A DNA stretch of 64,000 nt from Gaeumannomyces sp. JS-464. Lineage: Eukaryota > Ascomycota > Sordariomycetes > Magnaporthales > Magnaporthaceae. The translations under genes and the position numbers were made by a program. The stretch is from NCBI GenBank assembly GCA_002197995.1, contig NGZR01000001.1:4898001-4962000 (forward strand). Reading direction: 5' to 3'. Below, in pieces: positions 12,248-26,735 of this stretch (the stretch's first letter is position 1; every line of letters starts with the position of its first letter). The notes beneath the pieces are model-generated. The model saw nothing but the letters and a program-made list of their open reading frames with translations, was not told the DNA's origin and made no database searches.

Positions 12248-15200
12248 TACGTCCTCGATGGTTGCCGATTGATGATGCTGCTTCCTCTGGGGGCTTGGCT
12301 TAAGGAGCCCCAGGCCAGATGCCCGCCCGCGATGTCCAACATCAATTATAAGGCAACCTTGGTTTGTTAGCTGCACAAGGTTTTTTTTTTTCTACATTTG
12401 TCATCATCGAAATCACCACTCATGACATTCTCATAAGGCCCACACGTATCCCTCCCACCCACCTTTTGGGGCCGCCAACCACCCCTCATTTCGCATCGGC
12501 TTGCCGAAGTCCAGCCAGGCCTGTCGTGTGTTTTGACTCGGGTGTCGGACTGGGTGTTGGAAGCCATCTCTCCGCCCGGGCCGCTCTCCGATGTTGTCGA
12601 CGTCACTAGCCGGACGACAGTCGACCGTCTAGCCTGGCCTAGCCCCTGCGCATGCTTTTGTGGATAGGTAGGTTTGGCTTTGGGCGCTTTGTCGAAATAG
12701 GTTCTCTTTCGATGTTGGCCTTGGAGTGGCGGGCATCTGTTCATCAGCCGATGCGCCTCCTTCGACCTTTTTTACGCCAGCTGTCTTCGCGTATGCTCCC
12801 CCGATATACACCTTCCTGCGTCGGGTTGCGCGGGCTGCACGGGCTAATGCTCGTCGCGAAGGCTATGGGTATGGCCTAGTCTGGGCTTGAACAGACTCGG
12901 GGTTGAAAGAGATCTGACAAGGACTGGGGAGGGGTTGGTCGGTAGGCTGGGATGTGTGATCGATCACAGGGCGCTCAGAGGTTTCTCAATAGTATTGTTG
13001 CTTGACCTGCTTCCTCTTCGCACCCTATCTTGGCTTCATCCTGCAAACTGTTCGATGAGGCAGGGACGCTGGATATCGCCGCGGTGGCTAGATGCCCCCG
13101 AACTCTCCTCAGCCACTCGGTATCTCATGGTCTTGATTTTGGTGTCGGGGAAAACGAGACGAATGTACAGTAATTGGCTCCGCCTGTAGACGACCGAGTG
13201 TCTCTGGGAGGTCCATCGCTATTTTATGACTTCCATCGCTGGTTCTCGCTAGGGGTTGGTTGGGCAAGATGCCCTCGAGAACCTCTCACATCAGCCGGCA
13301 GATGACGAGATATAAGTTCTATTTCCCTACAGCTTGTAAGCCAGGTTATCTGACATGCATCGCGGCTGATGACCACAGGAGCTTCAAAGAAGTCATCTTG
13401 GGTCGTCCTAATTTACATCTTGAAATGGCCCGGAGACGGCAATCTTGGAGACCGTTTTATCCATACCACGCTTTTAAAGGGGAGCTTCCCCACAAACACA
13501 TTAATTTCCGTCGCGGCAGCCTCATTTTAAAACCGGGCGGAAGCCTCGATGAGACCTGGGGACTCATGTTTTGTGATCTCATCCCATCGTCTGCGGCGCT
13601 CATTCTCTGCCCGAGCTCATACGTTGACATACATAACCCGGCTTTATTTCAGGCACAAGCAGAGGGCGAGGTCACAAGGTCTCGCTTATATATCTTCTGA
13701 TTCCCCGGCCGCCACGGCATCCTGCTCAGTTACACCGAAGCTCCGCGCTCTATCCATAGCGTCCTAGCCTGGGAATAGGAACCGACTTGGTGTCAGTGGG
13801 AGCGCGTGGGAGAATATCGTGAAAAAGTCCACACAGTTGCCATTCTATGCGATATCCGATAGGGACCATATCGGCTCAGCTGCTCTTCTCATCACTAAAA
13901 AGGGAGACAAGAGAGGCATCGATAGGGGTGACGTTTACTGAGATAGGCCACGGGATTCGTCAGGTGACGTTCATCAGTGTGGCACCAGATCATTGCGTGA
14001 TGACATTCTGCTGTCGGTCACAGATCCGGCAGCACCATGGCGCGGCTCTTTACTGGGATCACATCTGCACGGGCGTACGCATAGAAGCGCGTTAACGACA
14101 GAAAAAGATGAGACGGTGTGGGGTGGACGGGACGAGAGCAGCACAGCCCATCCCTTCTCCCATCGTGCATCCTGCGAGATCCGTTCGGCCATCGTGCATT
14201 GCAGGACACCCTCACTCTCCTCCTGTCATCTTGGATCTTTGACATGACAGATGAGCACGCACGCACGGCCGATGGCGACAGGGACTTGGCCTGCGTCAAG
14301 AGCGATCCGACTGGAGAGACGGCTTGGAAGACAGCCTAGGCCCAGTACTCTCGCCACCAGAGCGGCCCAAGAGGAGGGTAGTGATGGTTGTCAAAGACGT
14401 GGTGTCGAAGATCAGAAGACGGCTCTGCAGCAGGACGCAGCTCCCGGGTGGCAACACCCACATCCGGCAGCTAGTTCTGTCTTTCACCTCCTGCTTGGAT
14501 CGGAGGACAATGGAATGTTCAGGGAAGTTGTGGTACGGCAGTCAGCGGCACACGCTGATCAGCCAGCTCTGAAGCAACGTCAAGGCCGAACATGGTGTCG
14601 AGGGCGTCTGGGGTCCAGAGTCGATGATGGGCAGAAATGGGGCATGGACAGTCCACGCCACTCGCATCGCAAGTTCGGATGAGAGTGCATGGAGCCGCGT
14701 CTCAGGATATTCTAGAAGCATCAATGTGCTTCGCCGAGAACATCCTCTTTCAGTGTGACCGCAGGTAGCCCAAGACGGCATCGAGACGCCCCAGATACGT
14801 ACCTAGTTCTTGTTGGCAGGGGGGATCATACAGGCGCTCAGGTAAACGTCCGGAAAACGCTGGGCGGGCCAAGACACGTTTCGCCACGGGAGATGACAGG
14901 AGGAAGGGTGAGGTATGTGGGCACAGACTGAGCTGTAAGGGGTGGGCCATCGCCGCCACTCGGGGCGGGAGAACCCAAAACACGGCCGAGGCCGTGGCAA
15001 GGCGACGCCTTCTCCCTCTATGCGCCCTTGCTACTGCCAACATGGACGCCATTTTAGCAGCCGCATACTTCAGACGCGCCAGAGCCTGGTAAGGCCACTC
15101 TCTGTAGATGCCGTTCTTGTAGAGCAGGGCCCGTCGCTCGAACGGCCTGCATGTTCTTGCGCTCATGTAATACTCTCTCATGGGCCGCACGGCTGCCTTG

Positions 15201-18200
15201 CACCAAACCAGGCGAGGAACCCAGATGGTTCCCATCGGGCCGCAAGATGGGTGCGAGCGGGGAAATGCATGGCGAGCAGGCCGGGCGAGAATGACCTTCC
15301 AAATCAAGGTACCTCGTCCCATGTACACCCCTCCAAGTGAGGAAGAAGTGCTAGGTCATGGTATGGCTGCCAGGGTGATGCCTGTTGACGGCCGCTCCTG
15401 TTGCTTCGTGTGCGTGCGTATGCATCATAGCTCAACCGCACCTGCAGGACGGGAGGCCATGCAGCGGCCAGCGCTCCCAACGAAGGTCCCCCTTGTTGGC
15501 TTGCTTCTCCAGGAGCTGAAAAACATCTTGCAGGCTTAAGCAAGATATCAAAAGAGACGCAGAGGTTGGCCCCTACCTAATCTGAGTAGTAGGAACACTC
15601 CGAGGAGTTAGGCGTGTGTTGGCACTAAGGGACCCAGCAACAGTCAGATATTGAGTACAGGTTCGGGGTCGTGTAAAGGTTTTGAGTTTCACACTGTCAT
15701 CAATCCCCTGCGATATTGACAACGTGTAGGGGATAACCAGAGGCCGGTTCGAGATGTCATGGTACCAAAGTATTCCAAGTTGGTAGGTTCATGGGCCGGA
15801 AAGAGGTGATGCCTGCGCTTTCGAGACCCGCAACTGAGGAGGTACTGAGTAGGCGTATCGGCTGGACCGGCCAATCAAGACGTGCACGGGACGGACGTTA
15901 TGTTATGTGCCCAGAAACACCAGAAGGGGAATTTGAGCAGGGAGTTCTAGGCCGCCCAAGCTCAAAACGTTCCAGTTCGCGGGGATCAAGGGTCTTTCTG
16001 GGGGATCAATTTTCTGGGGAAGCCTGTTTTGCCGTGCAGTGACCCATGTGGAAGATCCCAATGACAAGCATGGGACGAAGGATACGATGGGGACGGTAGG
16101 AGGGGTAGGCCGCGCGGTGGGAAGGGGAACAAAAGAAATCGAGCCGCTTGGCTCAACTATAGGGGCCGCATACGTTTGATCGACCGTGGCCGCAATGACG
16201 ACGGCACTCGTTCGTCGAGTCCCTGCGCTCGGGTTTGTGGGGGAGGCGTTTCTTGTTCAAGCAAACCAGCACCGCCACCATCACTTGCCCTCAAACAGAT
16301 CTGTGAAGGCGACTGGCTGCTGTTGGTTCGCGGCAATCGAGCCCACCGAAGGGCCCGGGCACCCCTGCATGACACCCAAAACAGGGTACGTGTCAACACG
16401 CAAGGAAGCCTGTGATGTTGGATCCGAGATGGTGACTGGATCGCGGCTCAAAATAATCAAGGAAAATGAATGCTTTCGAAATCATGCGCGGCCAGGAGCG
16501 AAGACGGGTTTTGCTAACGAGGTCGAAGTTGAAGACAGTGAGCTTCGCGACATAGGCGGCTGCCTGCCCAGCCACCCCGGGTGCGAATGGGAGGGAGACC
16601 GGGAGTCAGACGTGGGAACCACGCACCGTCAGCCACAAGACGGGACCGGATAGTCGCTCCAGATGCTCCGCGAGATTGACCCGTCGGCGGGCAGCCGCCT
16701 GCTCGTCTCGACCTTCAGATGGAAGGCGGGTGGCCGGTCGCGATATGCGCAGGTCCGGTCTTCCGCTCCACCACCTCGCCGTGCTTGGTCGCTTGCCCTC
16801 ACATAGACGGGAGCGAACCCGATCGCCGGGCAGTCGATATGAAGGAAAGGGAAGAAAAAGGTGGGTGGCAAGGCAATAGGTGGCCTGCTGGCGTAAGAAA
16901 ACATACCAAAAGAGGAAAACAGTGCCCAGAGTATGAGATATTCTGGATATGTGCAGGCAGGCGCTGTTGTTGTCCATGGTTGGCTCGAGCCTGGTAGGGG
17001 CTGCACCGGACAGTAATAACATGACGAATCCCTCGACTCAATATCGACAATCGACGTGTCTTCAGTGAGGCACCAGGTCCGTCATGCTTCGTGCAGACAT
17101 GCGCGCGACGTTACCCCACCCCCCTCAGGTTAACAGCAGGGTAGGGGGAGGCCACCCCGCAGTCCGGACCCCTTTCAGGGTGTGATTCGGAGGGACCTGG
17201 GCGCCCTCAAGTGCCGCTGGCTCGCCGCCACGGGGCCCCAGTAATTTTTGCTCCCACTGCAACCCGAGACGGACTTGGACTCCGTTTCTAGGCCTTTGCG
17301 CTTCCCACCCGTATCCCAAGTCCCAGGCCTGGCGTGACTGGCTGCACCCCAAGTTGCCTTCTCCCCAGCCATCCCCTCGGGGATGTGAGCGGCGAAGACG
17401 AGAAGGTTGAACAAGCCTCCAGGGAGACATGCAAACGGAGGGTGACAAACCTTATTTCTCTGACGGAGAGGGTGTTCCCGATCCCGGGGCCACTGGATGA
17501 AACATCGGAGCATTGAGCGGAGTTCGCTGCCGTGGTTGCTTGTTAGTCCCCGTGGGGACCTCGCCGAATCCGACCGACTGTTGGACGGGCAAAGAAGGCC
17601 ATTATTGTGAGACCTGGGCTCCATAGAAATCCTGAGCCGGCGCGTGGCATGGACTACTGTGCTCACGCTGGTGTTCTCACACACCACGAAAGGGGTTCTG
17701 AGAATCAAGACAGCCATGGCAGAATAAAGCCCATCCATACTTTTCCATCTCGGGTCCGAGGCAGGCAGGTGCGTAGGTAGCCGGGCGGCGCACAATGCCA
17801 ACTCCCGCATCCTGCTTCCCACATGGGATCCATCTATGGCACAGGCTAGCTGCATGTGGCGTCCCTCCGTGGGGCAGCCCGCTACCGAACTGAGTTGCGC
17901 ATTCTCGGATGTCCTATCGTCAAATGGGCTGAGACATGGTGTCCGGTCCTTGGGTGGCGAGATGCAGACGAGGGCGGATCCGAGTTCCTACCAACATCGT
18001 ATGCGTGCATCAACTCGCATATGCCCTTTGATCCATGGGCAGTGAGACCTAGGGTGGATTTGTACCGCCCAATCAGACTTCAGTGGAAGAGAAAAATAAG
18101 CTGGGGCAGAAGCTGGGTTCGTCGTCGGGCTAGCCGGCCTGATCAGCGCGAGCTGGCGGTGGCTCCATATTGACTGATTAATATAAGCCAATTAAACTCC

Positions 18201-21200
18201 GCAACTGACTTCCGGCGATAGACTCGGCCTCCATTTCTTGATTCGCCAGAGCTTGGGGAACCCCAGGCGGGCTCTAATGCCGTGCCTGGATGGTGGCTAT
18301 GGCCTCTCTGGGTCTGCTGGAGCAATCCCTTGTCCATCTGCCGGCACCAGCCAAAAGCCAAGGAAGTACTTCTTGTCGGGGGTTCCAAATCAGGTAGGTG
18401 GACTGCAACAGGTGATCGTAACAGGTACTATTAGAAGGCCTCGCCAGCATGATACCCGAAAGAAAGTAAGCACAAGGTACGTTTTGGTTGCAATGTACCC
18501 TTGCTCCGTTTTTTCCACCGGGGCCGTACTGCAGAGTTGCGTTGAAGTCGGCAATGCGTCCCATGGCGAGTACTGGGAGCCGGGTCATGTGAGAGAATCG
18601 CCCCGTGGCGTCTTCCGCTACACCTAGGGGGGTGGATGGATGGGATATATTGTGGCAGTTGCCGCGGTCCTCCGTCATTAGATAAGCGTATTGCCATCCC
18701 GTGGGTGGGCCTGGCGCTGGCGGACCTGGTTTAGAGATTGGTGTACCTGCTTCCATTTTGCATCTCAGGCACAGCCCGTGTCCTGATAGTCTTCAACCGA
18801 GCCGTGTGTGCAGTTGACGGCCGAAGTGCGGGAAGTCGGCGCATAAAGATCAAGCAGAGAACCTTCGTGGAGGCACCGGCCGAAAGAGGAGCCGAAATGT
18901 TGACGACTTGATTTCAACTCAGCACATTAATTTCTTGGCAATCCTGCATACTGCTCAAAGGTAGTTGATACCTCGTGCCGTGGGTCGGGGCCAGGAGAGA
19001 CGGTGACCAGGCTCATCGGTGTGCTGGCCACGGCTCAAAGGGGCGGAACCGGAACCTTTCCTCGTACTGTGTGTGTCGGCGGTCTTTGCTGCTGATGGCT
19101 GTCGAGATCCCGCTCAAGAGTGCTATCGTAGACTCGTTGTGGGCCGTCGAGAGAGTCCAACAATGGCAACATGCCATCGGGCGAAAGTGGGGATGACGGC
19201 ACAGAATATTGTGGCGCTGCGTCTTGATGGAAAGGCGGTCCCCATGCCGAGAGGCCTTAAGACCTACCAATAGCAATGGCGAGCTGGGGAGGGTGTGGAA
19301 GGAGGGAGTGCGCCTCTCTGTTTTTGAGGAAACACGAAGGGGCTGGGAGCCCTTCCGGGTGCAGGATGCCATATTAGCAGTACACCATCGCAATCCGAGT
19401 AACCAACCCTCTTAGACTGTTGGTGACAGGCACCGCCGCGACAGGCTTTACGAGTGAGCCCTGGCCGGGCGCGGCGACTGAAGTATCCGCGATGGCAACA
19501 TGTTACCGAAGTGGGTGTGACTGAGTAGCGGTGCTGCGACGTAAGGACTGGCAACGGTAAGGGTATCAAGCCGCCGTGCTCCACCGGCGTGACAACGTTA
19601 TAGGATATATCGGAGAGTTCTCGCTGGCCATGTGATCCGACCCTGAGCAGGAGCCGGTGCCTGGTGTGAGAGTTGGGGCGTTTTCAGCATTCCAAGAACG
19701 ACCGGATAACCCTACCCTTGTCCATCGCGGCCGAAAGCGACCCGTGTACGGGACGGAGTAAGCTAGGTCGCGTGTCGACACCTGCAGCTCGTAAGCTGTG
19801 CTCAGCTCCAGCACTGACCTGTGAGCGAGATCTAGCAACGTAAATGAGTAAGTAGTATATCGAGCATGCATACTTCAACATTGCCGCTCGCTGTCCACAG
19901 AGACGATCTGTTAGCCAGTTGACCTAATTGGGAAGGTCTATAATAGGAAAGAAGCCCCAGTTCTATGCCGCATATCCATATCAGCCCGCGTACGGGCGGC
20001 ATGGGTTGTTTCCATGCCCAAATGCGTAGCGGGGCTGGCGGTTGGGGTGAGAGGCCACAGGGGAAAAAGAAAGAAAACAAGAAAGTTTTCCAGATAACTG
20101 AATGGGTTGGTAGGCCCGGCACTGCTCTGCAAAGGTGAGCTTTTCTCGGGCACACGCAGGCTCGTCGGAATATTGGTAGGCCCTGTGATATTGACGGGGG
20201 TGCTGGAAGCTGAGGACCGACAATCCGCGGCTTCCAGAGAATGTCGGCCACCTGCCTATGTTGCCCTACTTGCTTGTTCACCTCCGAGGGGGGTATGGCA
20301 AGAGTTGCCGCGCGGTTGGGGGCGGTAACTAGAAATTTCGCGGCCCGAAGTTACAGACAGCGGAACGGTCGAGTCGTCCCAGGTCAAGGCGTGGGCGAGG
20401 TTCCATTCTGCTATTGTGACAGCCTTGACGACCACCGTGACAGCAGACTAGTGATACCCTGGAAACCATGGTTGACATGCGGGGAGATGAGCGAAGAGAA
20501 GCAGACCCACGCTCGCGCCCAGGCAGGTCTCCATCTCTGTTAGGCAGTTGGTCTTTGGTGGCATCAAGCACATGCGCAAGGCTGTGCAGCTGGAGGAGTC
20601 GGCCCCCACTCCGAAGGTAGGTATTCAGGTATATCCCAATGAAGCATTGGATGCAAGGTTCTTGTTGAGGTGGGACCAAGCTGCCGGCCGGTCTGCCAAC
20701 CTGGCAGGTACCCAGGCAGGGCCGGCGGGCGTTGTGCATCATCGGGCGGCACACCATCGACCGAAGGAGCAGATGGGCTGTAGTCTCGTTTGCCGGCGAC
20801 GCAGACGCGCCTGCGAGCAAGGCGGCTAGCAGACTCGGGAGCGCAAAGTGCAGGGCATGGCAGACCACATGGCGAGGCAGCGCGCAGCAGCAGCATGAGC
20901 CGACGAACTGGCGTCGGCATTCTCGGGCAGATGCGTGCGCGCGTGCGACGGGCGCAGGCTCGATTGTCCTGGCCGAGCCGGAAAGGAGCTCCCTCGTGCA
21001 CAGAATGTCTTGGTCTGCTGCACGCTGGTTGGCAGGGTGCGACGACAGCTGGGGTGTGGAGGCTGCTGCAGGACGGATTTGATTGCAGACATGGAGTTTC
21101 GGACCGTCGGCCGTTTGGCACGAGTTTCCTCCAGTCACTGGCACCATCTCACCAGCTCCGACCTGCATGACTGTGCCAGCCATGCTCGCGGTGGTGGCGG

Positions 21201-21959
21201 CAAACTCTCGACCGTTGGAGGAAGGCGCCAAATCCGGGGCGTTGCAACAAGCCCCACACCCCTAGTGCATTCCTTCCCCATTCCTCCGCAGACTCCAGAG
21301 AATGGAAAATTGAAACAAAAAAGCCAAGGGCGCGACTGCCAGACCGTGCAGACTGAGGTTTGACCACTGTTTCTTTAGGGGTGACGCTGAACAGTTCCTC
21401 GATATGGAGGATCCATGACCGTGCTTGGCTCCAACCCTGCTGTGTAGAACGACTCGATTTTACACCCCAGGGCGACATCATCGGGTCTTACATGGCAGGG
21501 CTCGAGGGACACATATCGAGGTATCTTATGGTACGATTGTATGAATTCGGTAGTTGAGTGGTTAGACGTCATCAGGGAAAACATCAAGCCGAGCCCAAAC
21601 GACTGTGCTTCTTTTTATTTCAGGGGTGAGGCCAGGTTTCAGGGGGACGGGAGAAGAGCGGCGAAATATCGTAAAGGGCAAGCTGATGAAATAGATTTAG
21701 ACTCGAAGACGCCATGTTTCCTGGCAACGTGGCAGGCGTTTCGAGGAGCCTGCGTACAAGCTTCGTACGGCGGTCCCCCGGCGGGACTTTGTTCTCCAGC
21801 TGGCTGCGCCACCTGTCTCTCTTTCGAGATCTATCTAGATTCACATCAGGTACGGGGTTGGGCGGATTCCCAACTGAGACAGGCATGTCTTGGCAGACAA
21901 ATGCTTCCCACAGCGATGGCGTGTCCTCGCTAGAGACTGGACGACCTGATAGGCTCGAG

Positions 21960-21983
21960 TTTTTTTTTTTTTTTTTTTTTTTT
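21960..21983. repeat. Poly-T tract (24 nt)
   Basis: An uninterrupted run of T on the + strand in the gene-poor stretch. No gene or target-site duplication is evident beside it. Confidence 0.95.
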
Positions 21984-23586
21984 GCCGCCGTTGTTCGGCA
22001 GATGGGCAGGGACATGGTTGCTTCTTCTGCTGCGATACACGACGTACCCAGTTTAGCAACTCAATCTGGACACCAACCGGACATTTCCATCTACAGATCC
22101 GGCTGACTGGAGCCGACAGGTCCGAGATTGGGGAAGTTTTGACGTGCAATCACAAGTCGAACCCGATTTCTCCAAACCCCAGACAGTGGATGACGACTTC
22201 ACCGGTCAGATAATAGAAGCAGGGCTGGCGAACTGTGTCCGGTTCACGTATAAGCGGAGGCTCTGTTGCGACATTGGAGGCTCGCCGCAGCGGCATTAGT
22301 GGCAGTTTGTTCTATGCCTGTTGGAGGAGAATCGCATCGGGGTTTTGTGTTTCGTTTCGATGCCAGCATCACGCGTGCTATAAGACCTGCGTTCATGCTA
22401 TCGCTCTGCCCGTCCCCATCTCGGCTTTTATTACGGCACCTATTACGGGCCTTCCAGCTGGCTTTGCCCTGGCCTGTTCAGATTGGGTTGACACCACCGC
22501 CAACCGCTCCCCTTTTCCGGACACGCTTGCGACTGTGGGACGCACGCTGTCTGCGGCCCCCGACGGCTGGGACCTGCGTACGACCATGTGCGCAAACTCG
22601 GTAGCTGCATCATTTTCCGGTCCAGTATGGTGGAGGTGGCATGTAAGGTGGGAGGATGGCGAGGCGACGGACGCACACCCGGTGGTGGTGGTCAAGACCG
22701 AGTTGGAGAAACCTGCCGGCCTGCGGGGTGGAGATTTTCATTGGGAGAGATATTGACCCCGATTCTCACTTCCCCATGAGGACGCCGGCAGTATGCCACG
22801 AGGTATCGGGGCATATTGATGTGCCATCGGGAACTGGGGGGCACGTCAGCCCCAAGCAGGCGGGTGGCAATGATTCGTGCGTAGATCAATCCGTCTAATA
22901 TTCAAATCGGACGGACGGAGGGTTGATCGGGTTGAAGCTCTACATAGTCTGTAGATGGGAACCAGCCAGTAACAAGCATCAGAGCAACTCCAGCAGGGAA
23001 GTAGACCGACAGTAAGCCAGTGGTCCGATGGCTGGGCAGTTCCTTGTAGTCTCAGACGACAGCATAGTACTGAGGTCCAGGTCGACCTTCAATGCCGTGC
23101 CTGTGCGTGCGTGTGCCACGCTAAAAGTCGAGCTAGGAGTCTAGAGTGGCCAGGGAGTGACAGACGGAGCAGGTCGCCAGCTCGCCAGTCACCATATGCA
23201 TGCTCGAGCTGTCGATCAAGATCCAATGCGCTGTTAGGTGGAAAGAGCCCCCTGCCGCTTGCCTACCTGCTTGTCACGGGACAAAGCACGGTCGGAAATC
23301 ATTTTGCCCCATGGATGGCATGGGTGCCATGTCATGTCCCTGATTGGGAAAGCAAGCGGCGGAGGTCATACCAGCCGAGCGTCGTTGGTTGCGACAGCCA
23401 GAACCTCGAGAATATCAAAGGACGATGGTCGCGGTCGTCTGATAATTTCGCGGCTGTTGAGAGATAGATTCCCGTTTCGAACCACTCTTTGCAAACGGGC
23501 GTTCAGTGATTGACATCTCTGACATTCTGCAACTTTGGACGAAAGCTGAGTACTAGCGAAGATCTTCGGCGGAGGAAAACCCAGAC

Positions 23587-23600
23587 AAAAAAAAAAAAAA
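23587..23600. repeat. Poly-A tract (14 nt)
   Basis: An uninterrupted A run in the gene-poor stretch. Confidence 0.9.
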
Positions 23601-24941
23601 GTGTATCTACCCCGTGGGGACCCCTACACCGTATGCACATGGGTGACAGGTTGGCAACTCCACAATGAGCGGTATCCTTGGCACCAGCGGGTGGTCCATG
23701 CTAGTGTCGTGACGGTGTAATTGGCTCCAGCGCTGGATTTCAAGTTTACTCGCGTTCCACTCTGTGATTTAGAGCCAAAGGAATGCTTCTCGAACCAACT
23801 CTACGTACCGAGGTACCAAGGTACCTTCTTGGAGCTCTCGGTCCGACAAACGCCCAACCCATCGAATCCTATGCCGCTCCACTGCTGGCCGCATCTCAAA
23901 TCCATTGTTGATGGTGTTTGGCCATGATGGGTACCTATGATAGTGGGTCTGGATCTGATCGCCACCAATTAGAGTGAGCCTAACCGAGGTCCTGCCCGGT
24001 GCCGAGCTCGCGTGGCTCATTGTTCCCCCGCCTTCCCCTTTGCTGCTCGATTTCTTTGTCGCGTCAAAACAATAACAACACCAAAAACAAAAACTCTGCA
24101 GTCGACATCTGCTGAGCTGCGAGCCTGCTTGCCCGCCCAGCTTGGCAGGAAATGCAGCCAACTACTGAGGTCGAGTCCCTTCTCCGCACACGAGTCGTTG
24201 GAGACAATCGTGGAGAAACATGGGTTCTGCGGATCCGGCAGCCACAAGCGACAAGCGGGTGAGCTCGGCGACTCTCTGACCGAGAGATTCCGCTTCCACG
24301 GCCAGATCAACTTGGGGTAGGGGTCGAGCATGCCAATGGCGCGGCTTTTGCCCCTGTCGCCATCGCTCGCTCCCCTCGCCCGATCTCCACAGATTCTCCC
24401 AGTTTGTCCTCCAGTCACGAGCCGCCATCCCCATCATGGGCAGAGTTGCGAACGCTTGCTGGTGGGCCCCAGCCGTAGCCGAGGAGGGACATTCGTTCGC
24501 TTTTGTTCTTTTCGCCCTCGAGAACGAACACATTGTCCGCACCACTGGCGAGACCACATGGCAGCTGGAGTGGGGGGCTGCCGTTTCATGATGACCTGCC
24601 TGGCGGCCGGCCTCCACCACGTCGCACTGGGAGAGCCCGAATCTTTGTCTCCCAGTATTCTCTTCTGGCATTGCACCTCTTCAGAGACGGCCCACAGTGT
24701 AGACCGTCTAGACTAACGGATACGGATAGCTCTTGTTCTGTCGTCGCCGCTCGGATCCATGGTACCGAGTACCTACCAACAGATGCCACCGCTGCTACCC
24801 CTTGGCTGCCTTCATCACAATTTGCGGTTCATACCGCCCGTCGAGCCGTCAGTGAGCGCCGATATGGGACGGGGCACTCTGCAGAAATCCTCGTATGGCC
24901 TGGTCTCTGGCTGGGACGCCGGTCTGCTGGCCGAAAGTGCT

Positions 24942-24995
24942 CCACCACCACCACCACCACCACCACCATCACTACCACCACACCACACCACACCA
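24942..24995. repeat. CAC trinucleotide repeat
   Basis: Roughly 50 bases of CAC units that degrade into CACAC blocks. It would read as His or Thr/Pro runs in the overlapping open frames and explains their apparent length. Confidence 0.9.
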
Positions 24996-25421
24996 CTCCC
25001 GCCCTCACCCTTGCCATGCCCCTTGGCTTCTGTTTTTCTCTTTCGTCTTTGCTTTCTTATGCAGGTCACCTCGCTCCTACCGTGCAGGGTATTGGGCATT
25101 GTACGTACCCCCGTACCGCCGCTCGGTTCCCAGAGCGGGACTTGCAGCTTACAACGGAGTTCGCTGAGGAGAGGAGAGAGTCTGCGTCGGTGACGCTGCA
25201 CTGTGCCCGCTCAACTATCGTTGCCCCCATTACTCCCATGTGCTTGCGATCCGAGACAACCAGGGCTATACGTGCGTCGAATATGTCCATGTACTTGCTG
25301 CTCAGCAAATGCCTTACCGGCCAAGCGGGGCGTAGGGGAAGGAAAGGAACCCGAGGAGGATCCAAGACACCTGCGCCTGCCTGCCTACATACCCACCAGA
25401 GGCAGTCACTCGTGCGGAAAG

Positions 25422-25449
25422 AAAAAAAAAAAAAAAAAAAAAAAAAAAA
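25422..25449. repeat. Poly-A tract (28 nt)
   Basis: An uninterrupted run of A in the gene-poor stretch. Confidence 0.95.
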
Positions 25450-26735
25450 GTGTGAGAGAAAAAGGTCTGAAAATTATTAAATCCTCATACGGAACACACG
25501 CCACCACATGCGCGCTCCTCGCCTCTTCCCCTCCACTACACATGCCATTCGTCCCGCCGCGGATATTGTCACGCCAATATAACTGTGATGCTCGATATTG
25601 ACCCTGAATTAGCGGCGCACGCAAAGCTCGCGAATCGAGACCGGCCTGATCAACAAAGCCCCTTCCTAGGAGCTTGTATATGCATGCCAAGAAGGAGGAC
25701 ATAGCTGCAGACACCAGAGCAGTCCTTCATCAGCCTCTCTGGGAGGGAGGCAGGAACACCCAGCATCAATTACCGGCTCTGTCTCGATCTCGGGCGGGCT
25801 CAGCACATCCTTTGCTCCTCTTTTGGCCCCATCTGGCTCGCTCCGAGCCCATCCGAGGAGGGAAAGAGTGATAGTTGGACGGTAGAAGTTGTTTACCTTC
25901 GAACATATCTGTGGTAAACGAGCCACGAGAAGCGCCTCGGACATCTCAGCAAAGTCAAGAGGGCCGCCGCACCCCCGATCAAAGCCAGGAAATATACCAC
26001 AGCCTGTCCAGAAGGAAACTCGAGCCCGCGCACACCGTCGAGACGAGAAGTGAGACTGCTTGCCGCCAACCAGGATACGCAGGGGATACCGCTCACCTTA
26101 CCCAGTCACCTACAAACAGCAGTTCGACGGTCGTCCTGCGGCATCCATCTGTCAGCTGCTAGCTAAAGGCAGCTTGGAACCCGGATATCCTCCTATCTAG
26201 CTGGTCGGTTCCTCCGGAGGCCGAGAGGAAGCGGGAAGAGGAGGACGGAAAAAGCAACAAGCAACACGATCGATCTCCTGGCCCGACTGTCGCTGCGCGG
26301 GCGGGGTCTTGTCGAGGAAGAAGTCGTAAAGACTCAGATCGTCATTCCGGATCCACGCCAAGCCCAGGCCCCGGAGTCATCAGGTACGTCTGATAGTCTC
26401 CTCTTTTCCCCAGCTTCTTTCACGCCTCGCAATATTCCTTGATTGCGGTCCACCCCCCTGCCGCCCGTCCCGTGCAGTCCAGTCAGGTCCACCCTCCCTA
26501 CTTTGCACACCACTTCTTCCCCCAAACCCCAGCCCCGCCATGTGGCCTTCTGTTGCCTCCTCCTGCCTGCATGACCGTCACCACCACTCCCAAGTATCTT
26601 TCCGCCCGCTTGCCACCCGGTGCGAGAGGTACCTTGGCTACCCCGTCTTCTGCCGTGCGGGCCAACGTCCGCTGGCCGATCCCCTCCTACTGTTTTGGGC
26701 CCTGTCAATGCTGTTCGGCGTCTCCTTATGCTCAT

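Larger units (their letters stand above)
12248..26735. other. Gene-poor stretch of about 14.5 kb
   Basis: I find no gene that can be supported. The longest open frames (for example 20329-21231 on - and 24503-25480 on +) have frame-dependent, low-complexity or Arg/Pro/Ser-rich translations and no recognisable family. The stretch contains homopolymer tracts at 21960, 23587 and 25422 and a CAC-rich tract at 24942. No transposon ends, long terminal repeats or reverse transcriptase motifs were recognised. Small spliced genes like those at 53729 and 58599 could still be hidden here. Confidence 0.4.

Noticed and set aside
14750..15328. 192-aa open frame on the minus strand
   Set aside because: Some stretches look protein-like, but no family, intron structure or supporting context was found.
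20329..21231. 300-aa open frame on the minus strand
   Set aside because: Composition is Cys/Ala/Arg/Ser-rich and changes character along its length, no family or clear start context, and overlapping frames on both strands are equally long, as expected in GC-rich non-coding DNA.
22235..22756. 173-aa open frame on the plus strand
   Set aside because: No recognisable motif, no conserved splice extension, and comparable frames overlap it.
24503..25480. 325-aa open frame on the plus strand
   Set aside because: Its length depends on the CAC repeat and the A28 tract, giving Thr and Lys runs; the rest has no recognisable domain.
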